Of a stretch of DNA of 64,000 nt, positions 24,004 through 33,657 are shown one piece after another. A program made the translations under genes and the position numbers. The DNA lies in contig JAPDFW010000068.1 in assembly GCA_028826165.1 (NCBI GenBank), forward strand, positions 321,001 through 385,000, given 5' to 3'. Every line of letters starts with the position of its first letter. Position 1 is the first letter of the stretch. The notes under the pieces are model-generated. The model ran no database searches and was not told the DNA's origin. It saw nothing but the letters and a program-made list of their open reading frames with translations. Source of the DNA: Anaeramoeba ignava (taxonomy: Eukaryota > Metamonada > Anaeramoebidae).

Positions 24004-27000
24004 TTAAAAGAATTTTGATTCATCTTCATTCATTTTTTTCCAATATAAAAATGCAGCTCCAAAAACAATTTCTAATATGAATAAAATTATCCAATATCTT
24101 ATTTTTTTTCTTTTTTCAATTCCTTCTGGTAATTTTTCTGTTTCTCCTTGATAATTTTCAACAATTTCTAAATATATTTTTTTAGTTGATTCAATAATTG
24201 TTGGAATTTTTTGAACTTTATCTTTTAAAATATTAACTTCATTAATCATTTTAGGTCTTTCTTTTTTATCATCTTCAATTATAATTTCTTTTAATTCATT
24301 TAATCCAATAATTACTTTATCAATTTCACTTTTTTCTTCTGAAATTGTTCTATTTTAAATTAAAATTAAAATTAAAATTAAAATTAAAATTAAAATTAAA
24401 AATTAAATTAAATTTTTACTTAATCATTAAAGAAAATTCTTCTTGAAATTTTTGAATTAATTCTGATGATGATAATTCTTCATTTGTTTTTAATTGTTGA
24501 TTTAAAGTTTTTTCAATTTTTTCTTTTAATGAATTTGTTGATTTTTGAATTGAAATAACATTATTAACTGCTTTTAATATTGATTTTGTTTCTTCATTAA
24601 AATCAATCAAATAATCTTTTTCTTCATATTTTTTTGTTTTTAAATCTTCAATTTTATTTTCAATTTTCTTTTTGATTAATAAAACATTTTCCATTGTTAA
24701 TATTTCTTCTTCTTCTTCATTTTCTTCTTCATCTTCTTCATCTTTAATTTCAATATCTAAATTTTCTACATAAATTTCTTGATAATCTTTTTTTTCATTT
24801 TTATATTTTGATGGTGTTAAATCCATTGTTAAAATTGAAATTAATTCATGTTTATCTATTTTTTATAAATATTTTTTTAAATAATTTTATAATTAATTTT
24901 ATAATTATTTTTATAAATATTTTTATATATAATTTTATAAATAATTTTATAAATAATTTTATAAATAATTTTATATTTAATTTTATTTAATTTTATAAAT
25001 AATTTTATAAATAATTTTATAAATAATTTTATAAATAATTTTATAAATAATTTTATAAATAATTTTATAAATAATTTTATAAATAATTTTATAAATATTT
25101 TTATAAATTAATTTTATAAATAATTTTATAAATAATTTTATAAATAATTTTATAAATAATTTTATAAATAATTTTATAAATATATTTTATAAATAATTTT
25201 ATAAATAATTTTATAAATAATTTTATATTTAATTTTATAAATAATTTTATAAATAATTTAATTTTATAAATAATTTTATAAATAATTTTATAAATAATTT
25301 TAAATATTTTTTAATTTTATAAATAATTTTATAAATAATTTTATAAATAATTTTTGAAATAATTTTTAAATATTTTTGAAATAATTTTATAAATAAATTA
25401 TAATTATTTTTAAATAATTTTTTAAATAATTTTATAAATAATTTTATAAATAATTTTTATAAATAATTTTATATTTAAATTTATATTTAAATTTATAAAT
25501 TTTTATAAATAATTTTTATAAATAATTTTTATAAATATTTTTATAAATAATTTTAAAAATAATTTTATAAATAATTTTAAAAATAATTTTATAAATAATT
25601 TTATAAATATTTTTATAAATAATTTTAAAAATAATTTTATAAATAATTTTAAAAATATTTTTATATATAATTTTTTAAATAATTTTATAAATAATTTTAT
25701 AAATAATTTTATAAATAATTTTATAAATAATTTTATAAATAATTTTATAAATAATTTTATAAATAATTTTATAAATATTTTATAAATAATTTTATAAATA
25801 TTTTTATAAATAATTTTATAAATAATTAATTTTTATAAATAATTTTATAAATAATTTTTATAAATATTTTTATAAATAATTTTATTTAACCTGAAAGTCC
25901 ACCTGTTCTAGCAGAAACTCCAAAATAATATTCTGTTGGTAAATCTACATTTGAAATACTTGAACATTTTATCCATTCTCCTTTTGATCCTAAATCATAT
26001 TCAACCTATTATTTTTTTATTTTTATTTACATTTATATTATTATTTTTATTTATTTTTATTTTTATTATTTATTTATTTACATTAAGAATATTATTAAAA
26101 TAAGTAATTTTGATTTGAGATTCTTTTCCTAAATTTCTTGGTGATAATTCACAAAATCCTCTTACAATATCCATTCCATCTTTATTTCCATTATAAACTA
26201 AATTTCCATCATTTATTACAACTTGTAACATTCCTGGTTCTCCCTTTTATATATATATATATATATATACATACAATTTATATAATTTAATTTTCATTTC
26301 CAAATTAAAATTATAATTATAATAAATACAGATTTATCATTATCATAAGTATCTAAAAATACACCTAATCCAACAAATTTTTCCATATTTCCAAAAACAG
26401 GACCTGATATTCCTTTAAATTTTGTATACCAAAATGCAATTCCATCTGCTCCTACTTTTTTTCCTTCAATATTAAATGTAATTGTACTTGTCCAATATTT
26501 CATATCATTTTTCTATTATTATATTTATATTTATATATATTTATATTTATATTTATATTTATATTTATATTTATATTTATATTTATATTTATATTTATAT
26601 TTATTATTATATTTATATTTATATTTATATTTATATTTATATTTATATTTATATTTATATTAATTTATATTTATATTTATATTTATATTTATATTTATAT
26701 TTATATTTATATTTATGTTTATTTATGTTTATATTTATATTTATGTTTATATATTTATTATTATATTTATTATTATATTTATTATTATTATATTTATTAT
26801 TATATTTTTATATTTATATTTATATTTATATTTATATTTATATTTATATTTATATTTATATTTATATTTATATTTATATTTATTTATATTTATATTTATA
26901 TTTATATTTATATTTATATTTATATTTATATTTTTTATTTTTATATATTTATATTTATATTTTGATTTATATTTATATTTATATTTTATATTTATATTTA

Positions 27001-27914
27001 TATTTATGTTTATATTTTATATTTTATGTTTATATTTTATATTTATATTTATATTTATAATTATATTTATATTTATATTTATATTTATATTTATATTTAT
27101 ATTTATATTTATATTTATATTTATATTTATATTTATATTTATATTTATATTTATATTTATATTTTATATTTATATTTATATTTATGATTTATATTTATAT
27201 TTATATTTATATTTATATTTATATTTATATTTATATTTATATTTATATTTATATTTATATTTATATTTATATTTATATTTATTATTTATATTTATATTGT
27301 TATATTTATATTTATGTTTATATTTTATTTTATATTTATTATTATATTTATATTTATATTTATATATTTATATTTATTATATTTATATTTTATATTTATA
27401 TTTATATTTATATTTATATTTATATTTATATTTATATTTATATTTATTATATTTATATTTATATTTTTATATTTATTATATTTATATTTTATTTTTATTT
27501 ATATTTATTATATTATTTATATTTATATTTATATTTATATTTATATTTATATTTATATTTATATTTATATTTATATTTATATTTATTTTTATATTTATAT
27601 TTATATTTATATTTATATTTATATTTATATTTATATTTATATTTATATTTATTATTATTATTATTATATTTATAAAGGAAAAGAATAAAATGAATAAAAA
27701 TTACTAAATTATTCCAAATAAAACCTTGTTTATCAGTTTTATCTTCTGTTAAAATAATTTTATAACCATCAAGAATTGCATCTTCTCCAATTTGCCAATT
27801 TTTAAGATCTCCTCGAAAACTGTATCTATTTTCAAATAATCTCTTTGTTTCTGTTGTTTCAATCATTATAATTATTATTAAAAAAATCAATAAAAATATT
27901 CTTTTTATTTTCAT
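24004..27914 (-). CDS. LMAN1: ERGIC-53/LMAN1-like L-type lectin cargo receptor (left, intact)
   Basis: Six exons on the minus strand join in frame: 27914-27705, 26512-26330, 26243-26082, 26005-25891, 24855-24420 and 24349-24004. They total 1452 nt and encode 483 residues. A signal peptide ([17 protein letters not shown]) leads into an L-type lectin fold with [15 protein letters not shown], a DTYDND metal-site loop and [10 protein letters not shown]. An acidic coiled-coil stalk follows, then one transmembrane helix ([19 protein letters not shown]) and a short tail ending SKFF. The diphenylalanine end matches the ER-exit signal of ERGIC-53. The family carries glycoprotein cargo from ER to Golgi. 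The loop that holds the sugar-binding His in ERGIC-53 (YDHQNDG) reads YNGNKDG here, so glycan binding may be altered. Human LMAN1 is about 510 residues. Confidence 0.87.
24870..25885 (-). repeat. ATAAATAATTTT tandem array in LMAN1 intron 4 (left)
   Basis: About 1 kb of near-perfect 12-13 bp ATAAATAATTTT units fills the 1035-nt intron between the end of the lectin domain and the stalk exon. The right-arm counterpart intron is 686 nt. Confidence 0.8.
26520..27675 (-). repeat. TATATT hexamer array in LMAN1 intron 1 (left)
   Basis: About 1.15 kb of (TATATT)n with small interruptions fills the 1192-nt first intron. The matching intron in the right arm is only 354 nt, so this microsatellite is highly length-variable. 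Long YIYIYI and KYKYKY frames here are artefacts of the hexamer. Confidence 0.9.
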
Positions 27915-28265
27915 TTTTTCTTTAATTTTTTTAATTTTTTGAATTTAATAAAAAGTTTGTTTTGTTTTTGTTTTGTTTTGTTTTGTTTTATTTTATTTTA
28001 TTTTTGTTTTTGTTTTTTGTTTTATTTGTTTTTGTTTTTAAAAGAAAAGAAATTAAATTTAAAAAGAAAAAAAATGAAAAAAAAATTAAAAATAAAATTA
28101 AAAAAAAATTTTGAATTATTTTATTTATATATTTTCTAAATCATTTTCTTTAATTCTTCTTTTTTATTTCTTTTCTATTTTTTTATAATTTTTTTAATTT
28201 AAAAAATTTTCATTTTTTCATTTTTTTTTTAATCTTTTTTTAAATAAAAATAAAAATAAATAAAT
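27915..28265. promoter_or_regulatory. Divergent promoter region, LMAN1-like / GNAT (left)
   Basis: The 351 bp between the two outward-pointing start codons consist of G/T-rich TTTTGTTTTG words near the LMAN1 side, and CATTTTTTCATTTTTTTTT within 60 bp of the GNAT ATG. No open frame of interest is present. Confidence 0.5.
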
Positions 28266-28716
28266 ATGGAAAAAGATTATGATTTAAAATGGATTTGTGA
28301 AGATGAAGAATATTTTAAACAAATTTTAGAATTAAGATATCAAATTTTAAGAAAACCAATAAATATGAAAAGAGGAACAGAAAATAATTTATTAGATGGA
28401 AAAAAAGAAACAAAACATTTAGCAGCAATTTTTGAAGGAAATGTTATTGGATGTGTTTCTATTTATGAATCAAATCAAACTCTTAAAATTTTTCAAATGC
28501 TTGTTGATATTGATTTCCAAAAAAAAGGAATTGGAAGAAATTTAATTAAAAAAAATTCAAGATGAATTTAAAGATAAAAATCAATAAAAACTATTTATTG
28601 TCATGCAAGAGCTCCAGTTGTTCCATTTTATGAAAAATTAGGATTTAAAAAGAAGGAGATATGTTTTTGAAGTTGGAATTGAACATTATAAAATGATTTA
28701 TCAAAAATCAAAATTA
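28266..28716 (+). pseudogene. GNAT acetyltransferase, left copy with homopolymer frameshifts
   Basis: The first 95 or so residues match the intact right copy (40632-41084). The frame then breaks at an A run near 28546-28553 (one extra A), and again near 28577, 28650 and 28668 (one base short each). A further extra A near 28704 removes the stop, so the frame would run into the following AAATTA repeat. All lesions are in runs of A or T, the pattern expected from uncorrected long-read homopolymer error, although relaxed selection cannot be excluded. The acetyl-CoA loop QKKGIGRNL lies before the first break. Confidence 0.8.
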
Positions 28717-29120
28717 AAATTAAAATTAAAATTAAAATTAAAATTAAAATTAAAATTAAAATTAAAATTAAAATTAAAATTAAAATTAAAATTAAAATTA
28801 AAATTAAAAATTAAAATTAAAATAAAAATTAAAATTAAAATCAAAATTAAATTAAATTTAAAATTAAAATTAAAATTAAAATTAAAATTAAAATTAAAAT
28901 TAAAATTAAAATTAAAATTAAAATTAAAAAATTAAAATTAAAATTAAAAATCAAAAATTAAAAATTAAAATTAAAATTAAAATTAAAATTAAAATTAAAA
29001 TTAAAATTAAAATTAAAATTAAAATTAAAATTAAAATTAAAATTAAAATTAAAATTAAAATTAAAATTAAAATCAAAATTAAAATTAAAATCAAAATTAA
29101 AATTAAAAATTAAAAATTTC
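28706..29120. repeat. AAATTA hexamer array (left)
   Basis: About 400 bp of (AAATTA)n with a few TCAAAA interruptions separates GNAT from BTB-TLDc. The right arm carries a shorter version (40389-40640). No gene is visible. Confidence 0.9.
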
Positions 29121-29146
29121 ATTTTTTTCTTTTCATTTTTTTTAAA

Positions 29147-30676
29147 ATGGAAAATTATTTAAATTTAGAAAAACTTTCAAATGATTTTAAAAATTTATTT
29201 CAAAATCAAAATGAAAATCAAAAAGAAAAAGAAAGTTATTTTGATTTTGAAATAATTTGTGAACAAAATAAAATTTCATTTAAAACTCATAAATCAATTC
29301 TTTCTTCAAGAAGTGAATATTTTAAATCTCTTTTTAAATCTAAAATGAAAGAATATCAAGAAAATAAATTAATTCTAAAAGATGTTTCAAGTTTAATTCT
29401 ATTTCCAATTTTGAATTATTTTTATTCAGGAAAAATTGAAATTAATTTAGAAAATTCAATTCAAATTTTAATTTTTTCATCAAAATATTTAATTGATGAA
29501 TTAATTGAATTTTCTTCAAATTTTATCAAAAATAATTTACAATTTGAAACTATTATTGATGTTCTTAAATTATGTGAATCAATGAACTTAAATCAATTAA
29601 TAGATTCTTCTTATCAATTTATTTCTGAAAATTTTGAAAAATTTATCAAAACTCCATTTTTTCTTGAACTTGAAGAAAATCATTTAAATTCAATTTTATC
29701 AAATTATGAAATTCCATTAAATGAATTTGAACTTTTTCAATCAATAATAAAATGGGGAAAACATAAATCAAATATTAATCAAGAAAAAGAAAATAAAAAA
29801 CTAAATAAAAAAGAAAAAGAAAAAATTCAAGATCAAATTTCAAATATTATTCAAAAAATCAGATTTATTGATTTTTCAAAACAAGAACTTAAATATATTT
29901 TACAAGAAAATTTAATTCCAAATCAAATTTCACAAAAATTAATTCAATTCCAAAAACTTCAAAAAGAAAATGAAAAAGAAAATCAAAAAGAAAATGAAAA
30001 AGAAAATGAAAAAGAAAATGAATTAAATGAATTAAATGAATTAAATGAAAAATCATTAATTTTTAAATCAAAATTTAGTTTAAACAATTCAGAAATTATT
30101 AAAAATAAAGAATATATCAAGAAATTAAAAGAATGGATAAATGATGATGAATTCTTTTCCAAAATGAAAAAAGGATATTCAGCCAAAAGAGATGGATTTA
30201 ATTGTGAAAAATGGCATGATAAATGTGATGATAAAGGAAAAACATTAATTATTATCAAAACCAAAGATAATTTCATTTTTGGAGGATTTACTCAAATTGG
30301 ATGGACAAGTGAACAAATAGAATGGAATAAAGATGATGAAAAAGATGAATTTGGATGGATTTTTGATTCAGATTCATTTATTTTTTCATTAAGAAATGAT
30401 AAAGGAGATCGAAAACCAGAAAAATTTACAATTAAAAAAACAGAAAAAAAATATTCAATTTATTATGATTATTCAGAACTTGGACCAACTTTTGGAGGTA
30501 AATATGGAATTTCAGATTTTTCCTTAAATTTCGATTTACAAACAAATTATTCAAATTTTGGTAATAGTTATAATTTACCTGATGGAATTGAATATGAAAC
30601 AAATGAAGCTCAAAGTTATTTAGCTGGTTCTTATAATAATTGGGAAGTTGAAGAACTTGAAACTTATTTCATTTAA
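29147..30676 (+). CDS. BTB-BACK-TLDc protein (left copy, intact)
   Basis: One 509-residue exon. Residues about 27-130 form a BTB domain (FEIICEQNKISFKTHKSIL, SRSEYFKSLF, LNYFYSGKIEI). About 135-270 resemble a BACK helical region (YEIPLNEFELFQSIIKWG). An E/N/K linker follows. About 315-509 are a TLDc domain (YSAKRDGFNCEKWHDKCDDK, IFGGFTQIGW, GWIFDSDSFIFSL, GPTFGGKYGI). The BTB should dimerise or bind Cullin-3; TLDc domains bind V-ATPase and are linked to stress responses in other eukaryotes. The function here is inferred only from domains. The start follows CATTTTTTTCTTTTCATTTT and AAAATG. The mirror copy is 523 residues, the difference lying in the E/N linker. Confidence 0.92.
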   Translation: MENYLNLEKLSNDFKNLFQNQNENQKEKESYFDFEIICEQNKISFKTHKSILSSRSEYFKSLFKSKMKEYQENKLILKDVSSLILFPILNYFYSGKIEINLENSIQILIFSSKYLIDELIEFSSNFIKNNLQFETIIDVLKLCESMNLNQLIDSSYQFISENFEKFIKTPFFLELEENHLNSILSNYEIPLNEFELFQSIIKWGKHKSNINQEKENKKLNKKEKEKIQDQISNIIQKIRFIDFSKQELKYILQENLIPNQISQKLIQFQKLQKENEKENQKENEKENEKENELNELNELNEKSLIFKSKFSLNNSEIIKNKEYIKKLKEWINDDEFFSKMKKGYSAKRDGFNCEKWHDKCDDKGKTLIIIKTKDNFIFGGFTQIGWTSEQIEWNKDDEKDEFGWIFDSDSFIFSLRNDKGDRKPEKFTIKKTEKKYSIYYDYSELGPTFGGKYGISDFSLNFDLQTNYSNFGNSYNLPDGIEYETNEAQSYLAGSYNNWEVEELETYFI

Positions 30677-31810
30677 AAATTCAATTTCAATAAAATAAAA
30701 TTATTCAAAATAACAAATAAAAAAAGAAATAAATTTAAAAAATTTTCAAATTAATTTTAAAAAATGATTAAAAATTAAACAAAAACAAATTTCAAATTAA
30801 TAAAATTATTTTTTAAAGATTATAAAGAAAAATAAAAATTGAAAATAGAAATTAATAATAATTAAATTTAAATTATTTATTATTATATAAATTATTAAAA
30901 AGAATAAATGATAATCTATTAATAAAAATTATTAAAATTCAATTTTTATTCTAATTAAAATATTTTATTTATTTTTTTTAAATATTGGGAATTATTTTAT
31001 ATTATTTTAAATAAATAAATATTAATAAAATATATAAAATAAAATTAATTTTAAAGTTAATTATTTAATATTCTTTATTTAAATTTTGAAATAAACTAAT
31101 TAAAATATTTTATTAATTTTTTTAAATATTGGGAATTATTTTATATTATTTTAAATAAATAAATATTAATAAAAATATATTAAAATAAAATTAATTTTAA
31201 AGAGTTAATTATTTATTTAAATATTATTTATTTAAAATTTGAAATAAATTAATTAAAATATTTTATTAATTTTATTTTAAATATTAAAATTATTTTATAT
31301 TATTTTAAATAAATAAATATTAATAAAATATATAAAATAAAATTAATTTTAAAGTTGATTATTTAATATTCTTTTATTTAAATTTTGAAATAAATTAATT
31401 AAAATATTTTATTTATTTTTAAATATTGGGAATTATTTTATATTATTTTAAATAAATAAATATTAATAAAATATATAAAATAAAATTAATTTTAAAGTTA
31501 ATTATTTAATATTCTTTATTTAAATTTTGAAATAAATTAATTAAAATATTTTATTTATTTTATTTAAATATTGGGAATTATTTTATATTATTTTAAATAA
31601 ATAAATATAAATAAAATATATAAAATAAAATTAATTTTAAAGTTGATTATTTAATATTATTTATTTAAATTTTGAAATAAATTAATTAAAATATTTTATT
31701 ACTTTTATTTAAATATTGGGTATTATTTTATACTATTTTGAATAAATAAATATTAATAAAATATATAAAATAAAATTAATTTTAAAGTTAATTATTTAAT
31801 ATTATTTATT
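30677..31810. repeat. AT-rich spacer and 145-bp satellite, inner end of left arm
   Basis: The first 280 bp is AT-rich non-coding sequence also found in the right arm. From about 30950 six tandem copies of a 142-155 bp satellite follow, recognised by ATATTGGGAATTATTTTATAT (first G at about 30987, 31131, degenerate near 31285, 31428, 31572 and 31717). Each unit also contains TTAATTTTAAAGTTAATTATT. The array ends about 30 bp before the Kelch start codon. Confidence 0.85.
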
Positions 31811-31839
31811 CCATTTTTTTCATTTTTTTTCTTTTTGTT

Positions 31840-33435
31840 TTGAAAATGATTTTACCAAATTTCCTTCAAGAGATTCATTGTGAAAAAATTGAAACTAAAG
31901 GACATCATTGGCCAACAGAAACAAGAAGCCACTCTTTGAATTTTTTTGAAAATAAATTAATTCTTTTTGGAGGTTATTCAAATAAATTAAACACAAAAAA
32001 AAGAAATGAAAAAGAAAAAGAAAAAGAAAAAACCAAAAGAAGAAATTTTTAATGAATTTCAAAAAGAAAATATCAAAATATTTGAATTTGAAATTGCAAA
32101 ATTAAGATGGAGAATTTATAATTATGAATCAAAAGAAACAAAAGAAATTCTTCAAATAAACAAAATGAATGATAAAAATCAAAAAATACCAAATCAAGAA
32201 ATTGGAGAACACACATCTATAGTTGTTAATGGGAAAATGTATGTTTTTGGAGGTTTTATTCCTGGTTTAGGTGCTGTAAATGATCTATTTATATTTGATT
32301 TAGTGAATAGACAATGGTATCAAAATGACCAATCGCAAATGTGTGATGTTCCAAATAAAAGATTTGATCATCATTGCTTAGTTTTTCGAAATAATTTACT
32401 CTTTATTTTTGGAGGTTGGAATTTATACAAATATTTTAATAAGAAAATTTATGCTATTAAATTGAAAGAAACTTGGGAATATGATTCTGATGATTTTTTT
32501 GAACAAGAAAATGAAAATTTAAATCCAAATCAAAATCAAAATCAAAATCAAAATCAAAATCAAAATCAAATTCAAAATATAAACCAAAATCAAAATCAAA
32601 ATCAAAATCAAAATATAAATCAAAATCAAAATCAAAATCAAAATCAAAATCAAAATCAAAATCAAAATCAAAATCAAAATCAAAATCAAAATCAAAATCA
32701 AAATCAAAATCAAAATCAAAATCAAAATATAAATATAAATCAAAATCAAAATATAAATCAAAATCAAAACAATATTTCAAATGAAATTGGAGAAATTTTA
32801 ATCAATTATGAATGGAAAAGTGTGATTGTTGAAGGAATAACTCCACCTGATACTTTAAGAGGTTTTTCATCAAGTTTGTGGAGAAATAAGATTTTTATTT
32901 TTGGGGGAATTAATGAAAATAATGAATTTTCAAATGATTTATGGGTTCTTCATATTAACGATTTAAGAGAAGGTAAAAAAAAAATTTAAATGATTTTTGA
33001 AAAAAGAAAAAAATTTTTTGTTCCACTTTTTTTTCCATTTTGAAAAAAAAAAATAATCAAATTATGAATTTAAATGAAATAGAAGTCATTTGTGTTTGGA
33101 GTAAATTAGAAACTTTTGGAAACTGTCCTTCTCCTCGAGCTTTTCATAGTGCTGATGTTATTGATGGAAATTTGCTTATTTTTGGAGGAGTTGATTCTTC
33201 AGATTTTTTCCAAGATTTTTTTTGTTTAGATCTTTCTCAATTAAAATGGTATCAACCAATTATTAAAGGAGATATTCCTTCATCAAGAAGTCATCATTCA
33301 ATGACAAAAATAAATGAAACAACTTTGTATATTTTTGGAGGAATGTTTAATGATTCATTTTTAAATGATTTATACAAATTGAATGTTGTTTTAAAGAATA
33401 AATTTGAAGAAGAAAGAAAGAAAAAAATTATTTAA
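31840..33435 (+). CDS. Six-blade Kelch-repeat protein, single copy, one frameshift
   Basis: Exon 1 is 31840-32972. A 110-nt intron (32973-33082, GTAAAA...AATAG) joins in frame to exon 2 ending at 33435, for about 494 residues. Kelch blades are visible as HSLNFFENKLILFGGY, TSIVVNGKMYVFGG, HHCLVFRNNLLFIFGGW, SSLWRNKIFIFGG, SADVIDGNLLIFGG and SMTKINETTLYIFGG. Six blades suit a closed propeller. A run of about 80 NQ/NI residues (32530-32775) sits between blades 3 and 4 and would form a surface loop. Near 32029 an A-rich EKEK stretch is one base out of frame, so the two halves of exon 1 lie in different frames; an extra A is the simplest cause. A Kelch propeller binds protein partners; this one has no BTB domain. 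Confidence 0.85.
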
Positions 33436-33657
33436 AAAAGAAAAAATATTTTTTTTTTGTTCCACTTTTTTTTATTGAAAAGAAAAGAAGAAAAAAAACA
33501 ACAAAAACAAGTTTCTTATTTCTTATTTCTTTGTTTTGTTTTGTTTTTTTTTGGGAATTTGAAATTTGAAATTTAAGATGAAAAAAAAAAGTGAAAAAAG
33601 AAGAAGAAAATCAAATCTTCTTAAAATAAAAGAGATTTTTTAAATTTTTTAAATTTT
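33436..33657. other. Spacer between convergent Kelch and C2-TPR-PH genes
   Basis: 222 bp of poly-A/T-rich DNA, including a TTGTTCCACTTTTTTTT word that also occurs in the Kelch intron near 33020. No open frame is recognised. Confidence 0.5.

Larger units (their letters stand above)
4750..31810. repeat. Left arm of giant inverted repeat
   Basis: Everything here recurs in reverse-complement order at 37741-64000: seven genes, their introns, spacers and satellite. The outer limit given is where the right arm leaves the window (ankyrin repeat 19-20 of gene A), so the true arm may extend further left. Confidence 0.9.

Noticed and set aside
26482-27707. Long open frames encoding [12 protein letters not shown] and KYKYKY.
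   Set aside because: They arise from the TATATT hexamer inside LMAN1 intron 1 and are open in several frames at once. They have no domain content and disagree in length between arms.
28693-28935. KLKLKL-type 80-residue frame after GNAT.
   Set aside because: It is read-through of the AAATTA hexamer after an extra A removed the GNAT stop in the left copy.
32000-32052. An intron joining the two frames of the Kelch gene near 32020.
   Set aside because: No GT-AG pair of suitable length exists there. The frames meet in an A-rich EKEK run, so a one-base indel is simpler.
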